This document shows, piece by piece, positions 58,440-64,000 of a stretch of DNA of 64,000 bases; the first letter of the stretch is position 1, and the number at the start of each line of letters is the position of its first letter. The notes under the pieces are model-generated. The model was not told the origin of the DNA and ran no database searches. It saw nothing but the letters and a program-made list of their open reading frames with translations. The DNA comes from Durusdinium trenchii (lineage: Eukaryota > Sar > Dinophyceae > Suessiales > Symbiodiniaceae). Both the position numbers and the translations under genes were made by a program. The stretch is from assembly GCA_963970005.1 (NCBI GenBank), contig CAXAMN010026728.1, positions 580,495 through 644,494 on the forward strand. Direction: 5' to 3'.

Positions 58440-61400
58440 ACTCAGTTTGCTGAAGTCTTTGGTCAGCGTCAACAAGGGACCCAAGGTCTGTCCCGTGCCA
58501 CCCGTCACTCCCTGCTCCTGGCCGTCACGGAGCGACCGAAACAGGGGAAAGAGGAAAAGGCCCAGTCGAATGAGCATGGTATGTTTTCCTATTCCGTCCT
58601 TGCTCCTAGTAGCGATGCCAATAGCATGTGAGGCCTGACTCACAAACCTGTCAGATCCTTGGATTTCACAACGACCAGGCACAAAGAAGACGTTCCGTAC
58701 ATGAGCCGAGCGGACGGAACACGTGCCGCGAGTTAACTACGGGACTCTCTGTCCGTGTGCCCGGTGTGCCAGGTGGTTTTGACTGATGGGTTCGGTTTTT
58801 TTTTGACAACGATAACGACGCGAAAAATACGAGTCGAGTTGGAGGATGAGAGTCCCCCACCAGAAAGATGTTTCACTTGGACTTCCGGGGTGGCATGGCG
58901 TGCTCAAAAAACCGACCTGCCCGAAAACCGGGCCCATCTCCTTGAATTCCTTGGGCAAGTCGTAGTTGATCAACGCATTCCCCGAGGTTGGCGCATTGCC
59001 CACGTCATAGATGAACACCACCCATCCCTCTAAGCCCCGTGGTAGCAACTGCTCGAAGACACCCAAGCCCTGCGCGGCTTCAGCGCTTGGAACACAGGAG
59101 CTCAGTTTGAATGCTCGACGTTGGGGACCAACATAATCGACATTTTAACATCGGCCAACTGTTGACAGACAGGCCAACAAACACGAGCGATTCCTGCTGC
59201 CGACATGCTTCTTCCCTTATCAGATTTTGGGTGCTACATTTCGAGGTGTTTCATCTTCGTCCTATGACCCATACATTCCCATAAAACTGGCCGAATCATA
59301 CCCATCAGTTGGTACTCAAGTGCTTCACTGTGCTGCAGTACTCGTAGGGGCCCGTGGGATGGGGCTGGGGGAGACGGTGGACCGGCAGATGTGGTGGATT
59401 TCTTCATCATATCTTCCGGCTGAGTTGGGGTGGTCAACAGTGGATTCAAAAGACCACCAACCAATTATCATCTCTGAAACAGTTTGGTTTGGGACCCGAT
59501 GCTTTGTCGCTCCGCATGCCATGCCATCACTGTTCCCAGCTTCGCCTCACCATCGCCATCCTCAGCATCTTCGTCTGTTTGCTCCGTCTCAGCGGGGCCC
59601 ATGCGAAACGCGTAGAACGGCTCCTGAACAAAGGGGCTGGCGCACCGGTGCCTGTTGACACATATCTTGAAAACAGCTTTGAAGGGTTTAAGATGTTTAA
59701 AACAACTGTTTAGGATAGGTTTAAACCATTTGCATATTTTCACAGATTTCAACACATGTTTGGTGTAAAAACCATGGCTCCTGGACCTCCACTTTGCAAT
59801 TCACCTTCAGCACCTCCAGAGTGAGTCTTCCCGAAAACAACAAACGCTGTGGCAAAACACATGTTGTGGCCGGACTTCCTGGCCGCTTTCTTATTTGTGG
59901 CCGGGGGCTCGTGGAATCCTGGCTTTCCGACGAACAGGCTTCTTCCAAGTGGTTCGATTCCCGGACGTCCATTCTTCGGGTCCAAGTCGGTCCCCTTCCG
60001 GTCACCCGCAGCGCACCCGCGCCTCCTCGTCGCCGGAGGGGTAGAGCCATTGCGTGACGCTGCCGCGGTTTTGGCCACCGAACCAGGCCACGACGCGCTC
60101 GCCCTTCAGCTGATCGATCTCCTCGACCTTGCCGCCGTTCTCGAAGGCCATGCCCTTGACGAAGGTGGGGTCCTTAGGATGGAGGAAAGAACCTGCATGT
60201 GTTCGGTTCGGTTCGGGCCGGAACACCACCGAAGATCGGAAGAATTTCGACGTGATCGGCAGGTTGGAGGATTGGTCTGGGATCCCGACAAAAAAGCACG
60301 TTCAACACACTTGCCAGAAAACCCACCCTCAAAAGGCTTCAAACCGCGGGGGGTTTTGCTTCGTTCGCCGAAGTGGTTTGCGTCCTTCCTTGTTCAGGGA
60401 GGAAGTGCACAGCGTGAGTCCTAAAAGTTTAGGACTGGTCTAATGCAACCCGCGCCAAATCGAATAAATTAGAACACATGTTAGCCGCCCCCCCGGACGC
60501 AGGTGTCATCTCCCCCAAGAAGAACACACGCGCCCACCGCGCCCACCCTCACAAAAAGGGTCACAAAAAAGACCAAACATGTACGGCCCCAACTCCCCCC
60601 ATCAAAAACGCACTTTAAACAAAAAAATACACCAAGCGGCCCCTTCTGCATCGATGCCTTCCGAAGGATTCACCACCTGGTCAAAGGCCAACTCCGAGGT
60701 CACCTGCGTGGGGCCCGAGGCTTCGGTGCCATCGAAGGGCGTGTCGTGCACCTGGATGAAGGATTGCAACGAGACCACGCCACCCATGACCTGAGCCGAG
60801 CGGTTGGCCGGCTTTCCTACTGGCGGATTTTTTGCTTTTGTTCCTACGCCAGAGGGGGTGGTCTGCCAGGACTTGGACTTGCTCGGACTTGGCGTTCGCA
60901 AAGTTCCATGGTCTGTCTCGGTCTCTCTCTCTCTCTCTCTTTCTGTGTCTCTCTCTCTCTCTCTCTGGAGAAGCGCGATGGCGTTCAACATGAGGACCAC
61001 ATTGTTTGGAAAACACTTGGTTTGAAACGAAGTGACACACGTACAGTGGAGGCAGTATACAGGACAAAGGGAAACGCATCTATCTGATATTGAACCATGG
61101 TTGAAGTGTCAAGCGACCCAATGGTCTGGAATCCTTTTCGAGAACATCTCCGCAATTCCATTGATGCCTGCGAAGCACGAATCCTCAGCTTCGCACCGAA
61201 GTTCCGTGCGGTGCTGGTGCGTTTCCGGTCGGATCCGGAGAAAATGGCATGCACGATGACACAGCCAAAGACTCCAGGAAGATGGTGCCATGGGGTGTCA
61301 GTTTCGTGGCCAAGGTGTCCACCAAGGTGAGGGCAATCGGATCTTTGCCCGACAGGTCAATGTCACTGCTCATTTGCAGCTCACCATTCTTCCTGAGCAG

Positions 61401-61922
61401 TTACGGGATGGGAGACCTCACATCAACCCCAATCCTCGATGAAAGATGAAGAACCCTCGTTTGGACGATGGCATTGTTCTGGCACATCTGATGAACCATT
61501 GGCCTTTCTGATCCGTTTCGGAACACGAAACATCGGCTCTGAAGCCCAGAAATACCGGGTGGTCTGTTTCAGGTCTGTTTCAGGGAGTGGTTCTTTCTCT
61601 CCCATTTTTCCGGCCTATAGGTTTCAATGTCCACCCATCACTTAGCAGCACTATACTCTTTCGCTGCTCCCTCTACGAAAAAACGAAAACACCCCTCCTC
61701 TCCTATAGTCTTTCCTCCTTCCGCCGGCCCCCAAAAAAACACACACCTCTGATCAACCCCCCCCCCACCGTCACACCCTCGACGTTCCCAAAGCGTCTGG
61801 GCGGAATCCGATCCATGTCCCCCCACCACGGCATGGCTGATGGTGCCGATGCCATGGAAGTGGTTCAGCACCGCGATGCCCGCCGCGGGGTCCGGGATGC
61901 GATAGACCGCGATGCAGGCGGC
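58440..61922 (-). CDS. Spliced gene of unknown family, at least 6 exons
   Basis: Minus-strand exons with AG|G acceptors and GT donors: 61922-61830 (AACIAVYRIPDPAAGIAVLN then HFHGIGTISHA), 61392-61263 (KNGELQMSSDIDLSGKDPIA then LTLVDTLATKLTPHGTIFLE), 60790 to about 60640 (VMGGVVSLQSFIQVHDTPFD), 60172-60017 (DPTFVKGMAFENGGKVEEID then GERVVAWFGGQNRGSVTQWL), 59027-58917 (GWVVFIYDVGNAPTSGNALI) and 58517-58440 (EQGVTGGTGQTLGPLLTLTK). The last three join in phase 0. The first two do not join directly, so an exon is missing between them, perhaps around 61500. The content is soluble-protein-like with Gly/Asp-rich loops. Whether all six belong to one gene is inferred from strand and spacing. I do not recognise the family. 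Confidence 0.6.
60922..60967. repeat. CT microsatellite, interrupted
   Basis: CT repeats interrupted by TTCTGTGT, lying in an intron of the unknown spliced gene. Confidence 0.9.
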
Positions 61923-62199
61923 CTCGGTGGCGGTGTGAGCAGCGCGAGCGGTGAGTTGCGAGACAGGACGAGCGAACGGAGCAACAAAGAAGGACGGAGC
62001 CAAAGCATGGAGGCGCCGCTTCTGTTTGAACCATGTGAAGAAAGCCATTTTTGGTTGACAACAAAAAGATCGTGGAATGTTTCTGGCGAACGAAAAGTCT
62101 GCCCCAAAGGTTTCTTGGAATGAAACACCCTAAGGAGATCCTACGTATAATTACATTGGGAGGTCGACAACAGCACCCTCATCAACATAGATAGGGGGT

Positions 62200-63356
62200 G
62201 ATGCAAATTGAAAAAACGCCACATCTTCGCATCTTGAACAGTTCTGCTTTCGATGAACACATGCAACAAACAATCAAAAACAACTGCTGCTAGCTGCATC
62301 AAAATGGCTTCGGACTTTTTGTCATTCACTTGGGCTTCAATACGCTTGCATTCTCCATCTGCCACCAGGAAAGCAGCGTGATCATCACCGTCGTGGTCGC
62401 CACTCTTGTCCGGGTACAGCCAAACCACCGAACGCTCCTGCCAAACCATCGAAACGTTGCGTGTGAACACACCAACGTTGAGGCATGGAATCCTCCAACT
62501 GTGGCCATGGTTATTCTTGTCGCCTTCGTTGACTGATTGGCTGAAGCTGATTGCTGGCATGACTGCTTGACCGATTGGTATTAGTTGAGGTTATTGAAGT
62601 TCCAGTACAAAGTTGCGTGGAACACACTTGCGACCCAACACACCAAGAACTACCACGTACCACCGCGCTAGAACATACTGCAATCAGAGTGTGGCGTACG
62701 ATTGTATCACATATTGCATTGTATGGCAGCCACTGCAATGCTACTCACAACCCTGGACCTGCAAGCAACAAAACCAGTGAAACCCCGCAATCCCTCAGAC
62801 TTCTTCAACTAGTGAGTGATCTCGTGAGTTGTGAATTCTCTGACTTGACTAGTGAGGCAGCGACTTACTTATGCTGCTTGTTAATAACTTCTGATTGGGG
62901 GCTACAGGACGATGCGGGAATGCAGGTCCATATCGGCCCAGTCCCTATATTCCCACCCACCTGCATACCACATGTGCCGATCTGGACAAAGTTGGTTTCT
63001 GGATCATGCATGGCTTTCGCTGCTTGCTCAGCTGTGCGGATCTTCTCTTGCGCCAAGGTCTGATCATCATAGTCGAAAACCCCGACTTGGACAGAGTCTT
63101 CATCAGCATCCAAAGCCATCTGGAACAAGTTGGTACACTCCTCAAGTGTATCTTCCCACGAGGACAATTGGACGCTCCTCTTCACTGCGCTTGTAGTCGA
63201 TGATTTGGGCCATGACAAGTACGCCACAGTCCCAATCACCACCGCAGCCACCGACAGCTTCTTCCAAGGGATCGGACGCCCCGCGGACCCCACAGCACTC
63301 GTCGTTCCCAGTTGTTCCAGGTCGATCAGCGCGGTGTCCGGACTCACGTCTTCCAT
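62200..63356 (-). CDS. Unknown single-pass membrane protein, at least 2 exons
   Basis: Exon 1 begins at an ATG at 63356 (MEDVSPDTALIDLEQLGTTS). It has a hydrophobic helix WKKLSVAAVVIGTVAYLSWP at about residues 31-50, followed by an acidic soluble part (EECTNLFQMALDADEDSVQV, QEKIRTAEQAAKAMHDPETN) and GTCGMQVGGNIGTGP. It is open to 62865, with the real splice site probably near 62900-62940. A second open stretch, 62540-62200, reads VGVFTRNVSMVWQERSVVWL and KRIEAQVNDKKSEAILMQLA after an AG|G acceptor, and probably is exon 2. There is no signal peptide before the membrane helix, so type II or tail-like topology is possible. The family is not recognised. Confidence 0.5.
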
Positions 63357-63479
63357 GGCATCCGAGGCGGAGGTGAATGCGCTTCAAATGGCTTCGAAGC
63401 AAATGAAGATGCCCCGCATCATGAACCAATGGGAAGAAATACCCTGCCTCAAGAATGACATTGAAAGTAACCTGTAGTT

Positions 63480-63820
63480 TTTCCTTTCTTTCGCGGCATT
63501 TGACTAGAATCAGTCACAGGAGCATGACAAAACAAACACAGTCTTTAAAGCCACAAATGCCATCTCCCCGGCTCACCGCTGGATTCAAATGGTGCACCTG
63601 TGCATCTACTCTCCCTCAAACCGGTTCGCGCAGCAAAAACGCCAAGAATGCCCATGTTTTGTAGCAAATGTTCACCCCAACTGGGATCTCTTCATGTATG
63701 CTTTTCCGAAAAAGGACGATGATTCAATCAAGCAAATCATGATCAACTCGGTGGATTTCATCCTCTCTCCCGTCCAACCATCGGTGGTTCCGAACCGGAA
63801 CGCTGAGCGCCGCTCCTCTT
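63480..63820. other. Right-end flank, weak coding potential on the plus strand
   Basis: A plus-strand frame at 63589-63800 reads CPCFVANVHPNWDLFMYAFP, which could be coding. Every secure gene here is on the minus strand, and there is no supporting splice structure. Left unassigned. Confidence 0.25.
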
Positions 63821-63828
63821 CCTGGCGC

Positions 63829-63940
63829 CTATGGATCCACGAGTTCCGAACCTGAGGTACGGTGAGGACGGAGACTATTTATGTAGGCGCGGTGGGAGGG
63901 TCCAAGGACGCCTTCTGAGGTTCGGTACGTGGATCCATAG
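63829..63940. repeat. Imperfect inverted repeat, MITE-like
   Basis: The left arm CTATGGATCCACG (63829-63841), continuing to CCGAACCT (63846-63853), matches the reverse complement of AGGTTCGG (63918-63925) and CGTGGATCCATAG (63928-63940). The arms are about 24 bp and enclose a 65-bp centre. Weaker complementarity may extend outward. Confidence 0.7.
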
Positions 63941-64000
63941 GGTGGAGGAGTGTAGAGTTCTGAAAGAGTTCCCAAACGGTCTCCTATGTCCCTCCAAGAT

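Overview
The window is nuclear DNA of a dinoflagellate, most likely of the Symbiodiniaceae type. Three spliced genes were reconstructed by hand, giving 36 introns. Every acceptor can be placed as AG|G. By my count the donors are 18 GT, 12 GC and 6 GA. This relaxed donor use with an AGG acceptor is established for dinoflagellates. The window also carries the dispersed tactaggagcaag-type repeats, long low-density introns and GC-rich exons. Every gene I can identify lies on the minus strand, as expected for unidirectional dinoflagellate gene blocks.

Left end (0.3-6.8 kb): a class II fructose-1,6-bisphosphate aldolase gene, with thirteen-residue-scale exons in perfect phase, runs off the left edge. 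Its 3.46 kb intron (1340-4802) holds a complete, separately readable six-exon gene for an N-acylglucosamine 2-epimerase (AGE) family protein, 404 aa, on the same strand. From 6.8 to 19 kb there are many exon-like minus-strand segments that I cannot assign.

Centre (19.2-45.9 kb): a Dicer-type SF2 helicase gene, reconstructed as 20 exons and carrying motifs I, Ia, Ib, II (DECH), III, IV, V and VI. Its eighth intron is 16.4 kb and contains a large autonomous Helitron (about 25.2-38.2 kb) in the same orientation. The Helitron encodes repeats resembling helicase-associated domains, a cysteine-rich N domain, a HUH/two-tyrosine Rep, a Pif1-type helicase and a C-terminal OTU-type cysteine protease. 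So a gene for RNA-silencing machinery harbours a transposon in its intron. Minisatellites (38.55-39.3 kb, with a 10-N assembly gap) follow in the same intron.

Right (46.4-57.2 kb): a full-length LINE of 8.2 kb with ORF1 (683 aa, coiled coil) and ORF2 (1955 aa; APE endonuclease, RT, RNase H, long C-terminal extension). It is inserted in the middle of a dispersed repeat and flanked by a 14-bp target-site duplication. Next comes an intronless secreted metallophosphoesterase gene (600 aa). From 58.4 to 61.9 kb there is a multi-exon gene of unknown family, and at 62.2-63.4 kb a gene for an unknown single-pass membrane protein.

Limits: exon boundaries were inferred by phase, protein similarity from memory and the AG|G rule. 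No alignment or transcript data were available. The 5' end of the aldolase, the 3' half of the Dicer-type gene and the exact Helitron termini are unresolved.
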